Positions 17,878-26,831 of a stretch of DNA of 64,000 nt are shown here, in pieces. The position numbers and the translations under genes are program-made. Origin of the DNA: Gammaproteobacteria bacterium (GTDB lineage Bacteria; Pseudomonadota; Gammaproteobacteria; SZUA-140); NCBI GenBank assembly GCA_016712635.1, contig JADJQS010000001.1, forward strand, positions 1 to 64,000, read 5' to 3'. How positions within the stretch are numbered: the stretch's first letter is position 1; each line of letters begins with the position of its first letter. Under the pieces are notes generated by a model, which saw only the letters and a program-made list of their open reading frames with translations, did not search any database and was not told the origin of the DNA.

Positions 17878-19641
17878 CTATTTGCGCTTCGGTGCGTAGA
17901 TGTCGGTGCAACTGCCTTCGGCGACCTCGGCGGCGAAACTGAAGGTCTCGGACAGCGTCGGGTGCGGGTGCACCGTCAGCGCAATGTCCGCGATATCCGC
18001 CCCCATCTCCAGCGCCAGGACCGCCTCCGCAATCAGCTCGCCGGCGTTCGGGCCGACCATCGCGGCACCGATGATCCGGTGCTGCGCATCGAACAGCACC
18101 TTGGTCATGCCCTCGTCGCGCCCCAGCGACAGCGAGCGACCGCTCGCGGCCCACGGGAACACGCCTTTTTCGTAGGCGATGCCCTCGGCCTTGCACTGGT
18201 CCTCGGTCTTGCCCATCCACGCGACCTCGGGATCGGTGTACGCCACCGCCGGGATCGTCCGGGCATCGAAGTAGGACTTCAGGCCGGCGATCACCTCGGC
18301 CGCGACCTTGCCCTCGTGGGACGCCTTGTGCGCCAGCATCGGCTGGCCGATGACATCGCCGATCGCGAAGATGTGCGGCACATTGGTCCGTTGCTGTTTG
18401 TCGGCCGCGATGAACCCGCGTTCGTCGACACGGACGCCGGCCTTGTCGGCTGCAATCAACAAACCGTTCGGGCTGCGGCCGATCGCGACCAGCACCTGAT
18501 CGAAGGTATCGCTGGCCGGTGCGTCCTTGCCCTCGAAACGGCACACCAGCCCGTCGGCGGCCGGTTCGATCGCAGTGACCCTGGTATTCGTGAAAATGGC
18601 CTCGTAGCGCTTCTTGATCCGCCGCTCCAGCGGCCGCACCACATCGCGGTCGGCACCGGGGATCAGACCGGGCGACAACTCGACGATCGTGACCTTGGCG
18701 CCCAGCGCGTCAAAGACCGTCGCCATCTCGAGGCCGATGATGCCGCCGCCGACGACCAGCAGCCGGCCCGGCACCTGCCGGATCTCCAGCGCGTCGGTCG
18801 AATCCATGACCCGGGGGTCATGCCACGGGATGAACGGCAGCTTCGTGACCCGCGAGCCGACCGCGATGACGCAATACTGAAAACCGATCACGGTCCTGCC
18901 GCCGTCGGCAGCCTCGACCTCGATCGTATGCGGCGACGTGAACCTGCCGTAGCCCTGCACGATCCGGACCTTGCGCTGGCGCGCCAGCCCTTTCAGACCG
19001 CCGGTCAGCTTGCCGACCACGGCATTTTTGTGGGCGCGCAGCTTGTCGAGGTCGATCTCGGGCGTGTTGAATCCGACGCCGATGTCGTGGAACTCCGCGG
19101 CCTCGTTGATCACCTGCGCGGTATGCAGCAGCGCCTTGGACGGGATGCAGCCGACATTCAGGCACACGCCGCCGATGTCCGGATAGCGCTCGATCAGCAC
19201 CACCTGTTTGCCGAGGTCGGCGGCGCGGAACGCCGCCGTGTAGCCACCCGGTCCGGACCCGAGCACGACGACCTCGGCCTCGATGTCGACCTTGCCGTGG
19301 TGGGTTGCGGCGGCCGGCGCCGGTGTCACGACAGGCGCCTGATCCGGCCGGGCCGGCTGCGCCGCCGCCTTGCCCGGCGGTGCGGCCGACGGGGCCGCGG
19401 CGGCGGTCTCCAGCGTCAGTATCGAACTGCCTTCCGCGACCTTGTCACCGAGCGCCACCAGCACCTGCCTGACGACGCCGGCCTGCGGCGACGGGATCTC
19501 CATCGAGGCCTTGTCGGACTCGACCGAGATCAGCGAATCCTCGGCGCCGACCGTATCGCCGGGCTTGACCAGGATTTCGATCACCTCGACACCGGAAAAG
19601 TCGCCGATGTTGGGCACCTTGATTTCGATGACAGTGCTCAC
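17878..19641 (-). CDS. lpd: Dihydrolipoyl dehydrogenase (E3) with N-terminal lipoyl domain
   Basis: 587 residues from a GTG at 19641, five bases after the aceF stop. Reoxidises the lipoyl arms of pyruvate dehydrogenase with NAD. Residues 1-80 are a lipoyl domain (SVESDKASM, lipoyl Lys44), then a low-complexity Ala/Pro linker (about 85-125), then the FAD domain (GSGPGGYTAAFRAADLG) with the redox disulfide GGVCLNVGCIPSK, the NAD domain (VVGGGIIGLEMATVFDALG) and the dimer domain with the His/Glu pair HPHPTLSE. The fused lipoyl domain is known in E3 of Neisseria and some other proteobacteria. Last gene of the operon. Confidence 0.95.
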   Translation of the reverse strand: MSTVIEIKVPNIGDFSGVEVIEILVKPGDTVGAEDSLISVESDKASMEIPSPQAGVVRQVLVALGDKVAEGSSILTLETAAAAPSAAPPGKAAAQPARPDQAPVVTPAPAAATHHGKVDIEAEVVVLGSGPGGYTAAFRAADLGKQVVLIERYPDIGGVCLNVGCIPSKALLHTAQVINEAAEFHDIGVGFNTPEIDLDKLRAHKNAVVGKLTGGLKGLARQRKVRIVQGYGRFTSPHTIEVEAADGGRTVIGFQYCVIAVGSRVTKLPFIPWHDPRVMDSTDALEIRQVPGRLLVVGGGIIGLEMATVFDALGAKVTIVELSPGLIPGADRDVVRPLERRIKKRYEAIFTNTRVTAIEPAADGLVCRFEGKDAPASDTFDQVLVAIGRSPNGLLIAADKAGVRVDERGFIAADKQQRTNVPHIFAIGDVIGQPMLAHKASHEGKVAAEVIAGLKSYFDARTIPAVAYTDPEVAWMGKTEDQCKAEGIAYEKGVFPWAASGRSLSLGRDEGMTKVLFDAQHRIIGAAMVGPNAGELIAEAVLALEMGADIADIALTVHPHPTLSETFSFAAEVAEGSCTDIYAPKRK

Positions 19642-19646
19642 GGTGA

Positions 19647-20963
19647 TTACGCCAGGGTCTTCGGGTCGGCCAGCACGCCGCACAGAAAGGTCGTGAACCG
19701 CGCGCCGTCCGCACCGTCGATGACCCGGTGGTCATAGGACAGCGCCAGCGGCAACATCAGCCGCGGCACGAATTCCTTGCCGTTCCACACCGGCTGCATC
19801 TTCGAGCGCGACACGCCGAGGATCGCCACTTCCGGCGCATTGACGATCGGCGTGAACTTGGTGCCGCCGATGCCGCCGAGACTGGAGATCGTGATGGAGC
19901 CGCCCTGCATGTCCGCGGGTTTCAGCTTCTTGTCGCGCGCCCTGGCACTGATCTCGCCGAGTTCGACCGCGAGGTCGACCAGGCTTTTCCGGTCGACGTT
20001 CTGCACCACCGGCACGACCAGCCCGTCCGGCGTGTCGACCGCGATCCCGACATTGAAATATTTCTTGAACACCAGGTTCTCACCGCCGGCATCCAGCGAC
20101 GAATTGAAGCGCGGGTATTCCTGCAGCGCCTTGACGATTGCCTTCATCAGGAACACCAGCGGCGTGATCCGGATGTCCCTGGCCTTGTGCTCGGCCGCCA
20201 TCGCCTTGCGCAGCGCCTCCATGTCGGTGATATCGGCCTCGTCGAACTGTGTCACGTGCGGGATCGTGACCCAGTTGCGGTGCAGGAACTGGCCGGTCAG
20301 TTTGTTGATCTTGGTCAGCGGCCGGGTCTCGACCTCACCCCATTTGGCAAAATCGATCGCGGGCAGCGGCGCGACCTGCAGACCGCCGGCCGCCGGCAGG
20401 CCCTGGGTCATGACCTGTTTGACGAAGGCCTTGACGTCGTCCTGGGTGATCCGGCCCTTGCGTCCGGAACCGCCGACCCGGCCGAGATCGACACCGAGCT
20501 CGCGGGCGAACTTGCGTACGCCGGGGCTGGCATAGGCCCGGGCGAATCCGGCCTCGTCGAACCGGCCCGGCGTCGCCACCGGCGCTGCCGGTGATGGCGC
20601 GGCCCGTACCGGCGCCGCGGCGGGCGCGGCCGGCTTTGTCGTGACGGGCGGTGACGATGGAGCGGGCGCGGCGGCCGGGGCCTCTTTCACTGTCTTGGCC
20701 GGGGCCGCCGCGGCGGTGGCGCCACCGGCGCCGGGCTCGAGCAGCAGGATCAGACTGCCTTCCGAGACCTTGTCACCGACCTTGATCTTGAGCTCCTTGA
20801 CGGTGCCGGTCTCCGGTGACGGGATCTCCATCGATGCCTTGTCGGACTCGACCGAGATCAGCGAATCCTCGGCCTTGACCGTATCACCCGGGGCGACCAG
20901 GATCTCGATGACCTCGACATCGGAGAAATCACCGATATTCGGAACCAGAATCTGCTTGCTCAT
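19647..20963 (-). CDS. aceF: Dihydrolipoyllysine acetyltransferase (E2)
   Basis: 438 residues. One lipoyl domain (Lys42 in SVESDKASM), an Ala/Pro-rich linker (about 85-145), the peripheral-subunit binding domain (YASPGVRKFARELGVDLGRV, about 150-190) and the catalytic domain ending with the DHRVIDGADGARF active-site motif. Transfers acetyl to CoA within the pyruvate dehydrogenase complex. E. coli AceF has three lipoyl domains; here one is in E2 and one in E3. Eighteen bases downstream of aceE. Confidence 0.96.
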   Translation of the reverse strand: MSKQILVPNIGDFSDVEVIEILVAPGDTVKAEDSLISVESDKASMEIPSPETGTVKELKIKVGDKVSEGSLILLLEPGAGGATAAAAPAKTVKEAPAAAPAPSSPPVTTKPAAPAAAPVRAAPSPAAPVATPGRFDEAGFARAYASPGVRKFARELGVDLGRVGGSGRKGRITQDDVKAFVKQVMTQGLPAAGGLQVAPLPAIDFAKWGEVETRPLTKINKLTGQFLHRNWVTIPHVTQFDEADITDMEALRKAMAAEHKARDIRITPLVFLMKAIVKALQEYPRFNSSLDAGGENLVFKKYFNVGIAVDTPDGLVVPVVQNVDRKSLVDLAVELGEISARARDKKLKPADMQGGSITISSLGGIGGTKFTPIVNAPEVAILGVSRSKMQPVWNGKEFVPRLMLPLALSYDHRVIDGADGARFTTFLCGVLADPKTLA

Positions 20964-20981
20964 GACCGGATTCCCCTGTGG

Positions 20982-23645
20982 CTACGCATACAGGGGGTAG
21001 CTCTTTTCGGTGTCGATGCGGTACTTCGCGATCGCCTCGCCGACCTTCGCCAGCGGGAACCTGCCCTCATCGGCCAGCGCCTTCAGCGCCGCGATGACGA
21101 TATGGTGGCTGTTGACCTCGAAATGCTTGCGCAACTGGGCGCGGGTGTCGCTGCGGCCGAAGCCGTCGGTGCCAAGCACCTCGTAACGTCCCGGCACCCA
21201 GCGCCGGATCTGTTCGGCATAGTTGCGGATATAGTCGGTCGCCGCGATGAACGGGCCGCCGCGTCCGGCAAGACACTCGCTGACATACGGTGTCCGCGCC
21301 GGCGCGGCCGGATGCAGCCGGTTCCAGCGCTCGACCGCCTGCGCCTCGCGGGCCAGCTCGTTGAAACTGGTCGCGCTCCAGACGTCGGCCTGAACGCCCC
21401 ACTCGGCGGCCAGAAGCTCGGCGGCGGCGATGACCTCGCGCAGGATCGTGCCGGAGCCGAGCAGCTGCACCTGTGCGGCCGCGCCCTTTGCGGCATTGAA
21501 CAGATACAGTCCCTTGATAATGCCCTGCTCGACCCCGGCCGGCATCGACGGGTGGAAGTAGTTTTCGTTCATCGCCGTGACATAGTAGTAGACGTTCTGC
21601 TGCTCGACATACATCCGGCGCAATCCGTCGTGGATGATCACGGCCAGTTCGTAACTGAAGGTCGGGTCGTAGCTGATGCAGTTCGGAATCGTCCCGGCCA
21701 GCACCAGACCGTGGCCGTCCTGGTGTTGCAGGCCTTCGCCGGCCAGCGTGGTACGGCCGGCGGTGCCGCCGATCAGGAAACCGCGCGCCTGCATGTCGCC
21801 GGCGGCCCATGCCAGGTCTCCGATGCGCTGGAAACCGAACATCGAATAATAGATGTAGAACGGGATCGTGCTGACACCGTGCGAGCTGTAGGCGGTCGCG
21901 GCCGCGATCCACGACGACATCGCGCCGGCCTCGTTGATCCCTTCCTCAATGATCTGGCCGCTCTTGTCCTCCTTGTAGAACATGATCTCGTCCTTGTCCT
22001 GCGGCGTGTACAGCTGACCGACGGACGAATAGATCCCGAGCTGGCGGAACATGCCCTCCATGCCGAAGGTGCGCGCCTCGTCGGGCACGATCGGCACGAT
22101 GTACTGGCCGATCTTCTTGTCGCGGCACAGCAGCGTCAGCAAGCGGACATAGGCCATCGTCGTCGACATCTCGCGGTCACCGCTGCCCTCCAGCAACGGC
22201 GCGAACACCGACAGGTCCGGGATCTCGAGCGGTGGCGCCAGGGTGCGGCGCACCGGCAGGTAGCCGCCCAGCGCCTGGCGGCGCTGATGCAGATACTGCA
22301 TCTCCGGGCTGTCCGCCGGCGGCATGAAGTACTTGCCTTCGGCCGCATCCTCGTCGGACAGCGGGATGTTGAAGCGATCGCGGAATGCGATCATGTCCTC
22401 GGCATGCAGTTTCTTCTGCGAATGGGTGCGCATCTGGCCTTCGCCGGCCGCCCCCATGCCATAACCCTTGACCGTGTGCGCCAGGATCACGGTCGGCTGG
22501 CCGACATGATTGACCGCGGCATGATAGGCCGCGTACACCTTGTGCGGATCGTGGCCGCCGCGGTTCAGCGACCAGATGTCGGCGTCGGTCATCTTCGCGA
22601 CCATTGCCTTGAGTTCCGGATATTTTCCAAAGAAGTGCTCGCGCACATAGGCGCCGTCCTTGGCCTTGTAGTTCTGGAAATCGCCGTCGACGGCCTCCAT
22701 CATCCGCTGCTTCAGCAGACCGTCCTTGTCGCGGGCCAGCAGTGCATCCCAGTAGCTGCCCCACAGCACCTTGATCACGTTCCAGCCGGCGCCGCGGAAG
22801 ATCGCCTCGAGTTCCTGGACGATCTTGCCATTGCCGCGCACCGGGCCGTCGAGCCGCTGCAGATTGCAGTTGACGACCCAGATCAGATTGTCGAGCTTTT
22901 CGCGCGACGCCAGCGAGATCGCGCCGAGGCTCTCCGGTTCATCGCATTCGCCGTCGCCGAGGAACGACCACACCTTGCGGCCGTCGGTATCGGCCAGCTT
23001 GCGGTCCCGCAGGTATTTCATATAGCGGGCCTGGTAGATCGACATGATCGGCCCCAGTCCCATCGACACGGTCGGAAACTGCCAGAAGTCCGGCATCAGC
23101 CACGGATGCGGATACGATGACAGCCCGTTGCCGTCGACCTCCTGGCGAAAATGATCAAGCTGCTCTTCGGTCAGCCGGCCTTCGAGAAACGCGCGGGCAT
23201 AGGTGCCCGGTGAGGCATGTCCCTGTGAGAAGATCAGGTCGCCGCCGAAACCTGCGCCCGGCGCACGCCAGAAATGGTTGTAACCGACGTCGTACAGGGT
23301 CGCCGCCGAGGCAAAGGTTGCGATATGGCCGCCGAGTTCCGCGGCCTTGCGGTTGGCCTTGACGACCATCGCCATTGCATTCCAGCGGATATAGGAGCGG
23401 ATCCGGTCCTCGAGCGCCGGGTCGCCCGGCATCGGGACCTCAAGCTGGGTCGGGATCGTATTGACGTACGCGGTGTTGGCCGAAAACGGCAGGTGCGTAC
23501 CGGTACGGCGCGCCATGTCGATCATCTGCTCCAGCAGGTAATGGGCACGCTCGACGCCTTCGTTCGCGATCACGGCATCCAGCGCATCGATCCATTCCTG
23601 GGTTTCGATCGCATCGATATCTAGGTATTCTGCTTGCTGAGACAT
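20982..23645 (-). CDS. aceE: Pyruvate dehydrogenase E1, homodimeric type
   Basis: 887 residues from ATG 23645, which has GAGG about ten bases upstream; an open frame extends 29 codons further but without family match. Decarboxylates pyruvate and loads acetyl onto E2. The thiamine-diphosphate motif GDGECDEPES ... NCN is clear, as are HFWRAPGAGFGGDLIFSQGH near the N-terminus and GEGLQHQDGHG in the C-terminal half. Length matches the family. First gene of aceE-aceF-lpd. Confidence 0.97.
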   Translation of the reverse strand: MSQQAEYLDIDAIETQEWIDALDAVIANEGVERAHYLLEQMIDMARRTGTHLPFSANTAYVNTIPTQLEVPMPGDPALEDRIRSYIRWNAMAMVVKANRKAAELGGHIATFASAATLYDVGYNHFWRAPGAGFGGDLIFSQGHASPGTYARAFLEGRLTEEQLDHFRQEVDGNGLSSYPHPWLMPDFWQFPTVSMGLGPIMSIYQARYMKYLRDRKLADTDGRKVWSFLGDGECDEPESLGAISLASREKLDNLIWVVNCNLQRLDGPVRGNGKIVQELEAIFRGAGWNVIKVLWGSYWDALLARDKDGLLKQRMMEAVDGDFQNYKAKDGAYVREHFFGKYPELKAMVAKMTDADIWSLNRGGHDPHKVYAAYHAAVNHVGQPTVILAHTVKGYGMGAAGEGQMRTHSQKKLHAEDMIAFRDRFNIPLSDEDAAEGKYFMPPADSPEMQYLHQRRQALGGYLPVRRTLAPPLEIPDLSVFAPLLEGSGDREMSTTMAYVRLLTLLCRDKKIGQYIVPIVPDEARTFGMEGMFRQLGIYSSVGQLYTPQDKDEIMFYKEDKSGQIIEEGINEAGAMSSWIAAATAYSSHGVSTIPFYIYYSMFGFQRIGDLAWAAGDMQARGFLIGGTAGRTTLAGEGLQHQDGHGLVLAGTIPNCISYDPTFSYELAVIIHDGLRRMYVEQQNVYYYVTAMNENYFHPSMPAGVEQGIIKGLYLFNAAKGAAAQVQLLGSGTILREVIAAAELLAAEWGVQADVWSATSFNELAREAQAVERWNRLHPAAPARTPYVSECLAGRGGPFIAATDYIRNYAEQIRRWVPGRYEVLGTDGFGRSDTRAQLRKHFEVNSHHIVIAALKALADEGRFPLAKVGEAIAKYRIDTEKSYPLYA

Positions 23646-23957
23646 GGTTCCAACCTCGCTATACTCGATCAGCCCGGCACTGCTGAGGTCAATCGTCAGC
23701 GGTGGAACGTAAACAGAGTGTTCCGTTTGCACAGGCCGATGCAGGCTGACCCTCGAACCGCTGCGTGGACCCGCAGGTCCGGTCCCGCCACGGCCCGCCA
23801 GTCCGCTTGTAGGAAATCGTAGTTGTTTTTGCTACGCTTTTTCTCGCCACCGGATCCGATTCGGCGACCGTGCCAAACCATCAAAATCGGGCAGACATGA
23901 TCGTGTTTTTCCCCGGTAAGGTCAAGTTGACGCCCGAACTGCCCGGACCTGACAAAA
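23646..23957. other. Intergenic region between divergent aceE and the M17 peptidase gene
   Basis: About 310 bases with no supported gene. It must hold the promoters of both flanking genes. TTTTTGCTACGCTTTTTCTC near 23825-23846 is the most AT-rich part. I saw no clear operator and no PdhR-like palindrome. Confidence 0.4.
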
Positions 23958-25442
23958 ATGAAAGTCACCCTGAAACAACATAATAAAATCCCGGGCGCCG
24001 CACCGCTGGCCGCGCTGGAACACCTCGTCGTGCTGCTGCCGGCCTCCCGGCGCCACCGGCCGCCACCGGGGTTCACCGACGCCGGTCTGTTGCTGCAACG
24101 ACTGCATCAGGCGCAGGGCGACGATGCGACCGGCCCGTTTGCGACCGATCTGCCGAACCGCCGCGCCACGCATGTGGTGCTGGCGCTGGCCGACGACGCG
24201 GCCAGTCCGTTCACGCTGCTGACGCTGGCCCGCAAGTTGCTGGCCCCGGTGCTGCAACGCAACCCGCGCCGGATCGGGCTGCTGGTCGCCGGCTTCGCCC
24301 CGGAACCGGCACGGCGCGCCGCCGAGGCGCTGGTCGCCGCGGCGCTGGCCGGCCATTTCACACTGCCGACGATCAAGAGCACGCCGGCCAGGGCGCGCCG
24401 CCTGAACACGATCGACATCTACGGTGTCGCGGCAGCCCTCGATACCGGACGGCTGACTGCCGAGGCCGCGGGCAATCACCTGGCCCGTTCGCTGACCACA
24501 CTGCCGCCCAATCTGCTGACGCCCGGTGAATACCGGCGACGGATCGCGTTGCTGGCGCGCCAGCAACGCTGGCAGATGTCGACACTGGACAGCCGGGCAT
24601 TGCGCCGACTGAAGGCCGGCGCCTTCCTCGCCGTCGCCCAGGGCAGCGCGCGTGACGATGCCTGCATCGTGCACCTGCGCTACACCCCGCCGCGCTCCCG
24701 CCGTACGCCGAAGCTGGCCCTGGTCGGCAAGGGCATCTGCTTCGACACCGGCGGGATGAATCTCAAATCAGCCAAACATATGCACGGCATGCACGAGGAC
24801 ATGGCGGGCAGCGCGGTGGCGCTCGGTACGCTGCTTGCCCTGACCCGCCTCAAGGCGCCGTTCCCGATCGACTGCTGGCTGGCGCTGGCGCAGAACCACA
24901 TCGGCCCGCACGCCTACAAGCAGAACGACGTCGTCACCGCCTGCAACGGCACCACCATCGAGGTCATCCACACCGACGCCGAGGGCCGCATGGTGCTCGC
25001 CGACACGCTCGCCCTCGCAAGCCGGGAGAAGCCGCGCCTGATCATCGACTATGCGACGCTCACCGGCGCCTGCGTCTATGCCCTCGGCACCTGCTACAGC
25101 GGGGCCTTCACCAACCGCGACGCGCTCATCCCCGAGATCATCGCGGCGGGCCGCGACAGCGGCGAGCGCGTCTGGCCCTTCCCCCTCGACGAGGATTACG
25201 ACCAGGCGCTGGAGAGCGTCATCGCGGATATCAAGCAATGCACGCTGGAGGGCGAGGCCGACCACATCCTCGCCGCACGCTTCCTGAAGCGCTTCGTCGC
25301 CGACCGGCCGTGGCTGCACATCGACCTCTCCGCCGGCAACAGCAAGGGCGGCCTGGCGCACATCCCGACCGACGTCACCGGCTTCGGCGTGCGCTTCACG
25401 CTCAATCTGCTGCTGGATCGGAAGATCCTGGAGAGGTCCTAG
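23958..25442 (+). CDS. Leucyl aminopeptidase-family (M17) metallopeptidase
   Basis: 494 residues, close to PepA length. Hydrolyses N-terminal residues from peptides with a two-metal centre. Metal and catalytic motifs are visible: GKGICFDTGG (Lys, Asp), HEDMAGSAV (Asp), HTDAEGRMVLAD (Asp, Glu, Arg) and a following DYATLTGACVYALG. The first 170 residues diverge from PepA, as in the shorter M17 paralogues, and the canonical N before TDAEGR is H. Divergent from aceE. A weak ribosome site precedes ATG 23958. Confidence 0.88.
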   Translation: MKVTLKQHNKIPGAAPLAALEHLVVLLPASRRHRPPPGFTDAGLLLQRLHQAQGDDATGPFATDLPNRRATHVVLALADDAASPFTLLTLARKLLAPVLQRNPRRIGLLVAGFAPEPARRAAEALVAAALAGHFTLPTIKSTPARARRLNTIDIYGVAAALDTGRLTAEAAGNHLARSLTTLPPNLLTPGEYRRRIALLARQQRWQMSTLDSRALRRLKAGAFLAVAQGSARDDACIVHLRYTPPRSRRTPKLALVGKGICFDTGGMNLKSAKHMHGMHEDMAGSAVALGTLLALTRLKAPFPIDCWLALAQNHIGPHAYKQNDVVTACNGTTIEVIHTDAEGRMVLADTLALASREKPRLIIDYATLTGACVYALGTCYSGAFTNRDALIPEIIAAGRDSGERVWPFPLDEDYDQALESVIADIKQCTLEGEADHILAARFLKRFVADRPWLHIDLSAGNSKGGLAHIPTDVTGFGVRFTLNLLLDRKILERS

Positions 25443-25471
25443 GAAAAAGACGCGGCGAAGCTGGGGCCACT

Positions 25472-25551
25472 AATTTGGGGTCAGAGTAAAAACCCAGGGG
25501 AGACCGGTATTCACCAGGGGCAATGAATTGTTTTTACTCTGACCCCAAATT
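25472..25551. repeat. Element with 22-bp perfect terminal inverted repeats
   Basis: AATTTGGGGTCAGAGTAAAA (25472-25491, continuing two bases) is exactly inverted at 25530-25551, with 36 bases between. No coding capacity. It looks like a hairpin or miniature element of a different family from the GGGGACAG palindromes. Confidence 0.75.
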
Positions 25552-25706
25552 CGCAAATTCGCGGCCCCAAATCCGGGATTGCAGACGCGGAAACACGTCG
25601 CGGGGGCATGTAACCCCGGATTTCGTAATCTTTCATCTTCGTAAACAGTCCGCGTATACTGCGAGGATTCCCGATCATCCCGATACCAGCACAGAAAGGG
25701 CCTACC

Positions 25707-26708
25707 ATGAGCGAGCCATCCCCACTCACCGAGGCGCAGCAGAGGTTCAGCGAGGCCATTCCGTTCCGCAGCCTTGGCAGCGAGGCGTGCCCGCTCGAGC
25801 AGGCCTGCGGCCGCGTCCTGGCCGCGGATATCAAGGCCCCCACCGACCTGCCGCCCTATAACCGCGCCATCGTCGAGGGCTTCCTCATTCATACCGCCGA
25901 CGGCGCCGGAGCCTCCGAGGACAAGCCGGTCTCGTTCAGGATCGTCGGCGCCGTCCTGCCCGGCGACAAACAATGCCCGCCGTTCAAGCCCGGCCAGGCG
26001 ATACGCATCGCAACGGGCAGCCTGGTGCCCGACGGCCCGTATTCCAGCGTGCGCGCCTGGGAGGCGAAGGAAGACGGTGACAGCTTCACCATCACGCGGC
26101 CCTTCCCGCCGCGCTTCTTCATCGAGGAGAAAGGCTGCGACCTGAAACAGGGCGCGGTGGCGCTGCCGGCCGGCGCCCTGCTCGACGCCGCCGCGGTCGG
26201 CACCGTCGCCTCGCTCGGGATATCCTCCGTCACCGTCGCGGCACGGCCGAAGGTCACGATCTTCGCCTCGGGCGATGAGGTCATCCCGTACACCCAGACG
26301 CCGGCCCCCGGCGCGATCCGCGACAGCAACTCGCTGATGCTGGCGGCGGCGGTGACCGGCGCCGGCGCCGTGCCGGTCATCGGCGGCATCATGCGCGACG
26401 ACTTCGACAGGTTCGTCGCGTCCATCAAGACCGCGCTCGCCGCCACCGACATGATCCTGGTCTCGGGCGGCACCGCGGTCGGCGGCCGCGACTTTATCTC
26501 CGACCTGGTCAAGGCCGTCGGCGAACTGGTCGTGGACGGCGTGCCGATGCGCTCCGGCCGCCCGCTCATCATGGGCCACGCCAGGAGCAAGCCGATCGTC
26601 TGCGTCGCCGGTCATCCGCCCGAGGCGCTGCGCGGCTTCCGCCTGTTCGGCGTCGCGGCACTCAACCGTTTGACGGGGTGCACGGCGGAACTGCCTAAGG
26701 ACGAGTGA
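25707..26708 (+). CDS. MoeA-like molybdopterin-binding protein, divergent and lacking domain IV
   Basis: 333 residues. Domains I-III of MoeA can be followed (ACGRVLAADIKAPTDLPPYN, VTIFASGDEV, VSGGTAVGGRDF, AGHPPEALRGF), but the protein ends where MoeA domain IV should begin (MoeA has about 410 residues). Key positions differ: the DNSAMDGYA loop is YNRAIVEGFL, KPGKP is RSGRP, and GEADY is GGRDF. MoeA inserts molybdate into adenylylated molybdopterin; with these changes normal activity is doubtful. AGAAAGG precedes the ATG. No other molybdenum-cofactor gene is nearby. Confidence 0.75.
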   Translation: MSEPSPLTEAQQRFSEAIPFRSLGSEACPLEQACGRVLAADIKAPTDLPPYNRAIVEGFLIHTADGAGASEDKPVSFRIVGAVLPGDKQCPPFKPGQAIRIATGSLVPDGPYSSVRAWEAKEDGDSFTITRPFPPRFFIEEKGCDLKQGAVALPAGALLDAAAVGTVASLGISSVTVAARPKVTIFASGDEVIPYTQTPAPGAIRDSNSLMLAAAVTGAGAVPVIGGIMRDDFDRFVASIKTALAATDMILVSGGTAVGGRDFISDLVKAVGELVVDGVPMRSGRPLIMGHARSKPIVCVAGHPPEALRGFRLFGVAALNRLTGCTAELPKDE

Positions 26709-26811
26709 GGTGTGAGGAGTCAGGAGTGAGGCGAATAAGACTTTCATCTCTGGATAATTAATATGAGCCACGTTTTTTTACACTTCACGCCTAACGCTTA
26801 ACGCCTCACCT
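26703..26811. repeat. GTGAGG-family inverted repeat
   Basis: GAGTGAGGTGTGAGGAGTCA on the left and CACTTCACGCCTAACGCTTA then ACGCCTCACC on the right. It overlaps the stop region of the MoeA-like gene and fills the gap to pyrC. Confidence 0.6.
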
Positions 26812-26831
26812 ATCAGTTAGTCACGCGCACC

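Noticed and set aside
17962..19737. Long plus-strand open frame (591 codons) opposite lpd
   Set aside because: It is antisense to a gene with full catalytic motifs. Its product is Arg/His/Asp-rich and typical of a GC-rich shadow frame.
21102..23120. Long plus-strand open frame (672 codons) opposite aceE
   Set aside because: Antisense to a complete aceE with the thiamine motif; composition is that of a shadow frame.
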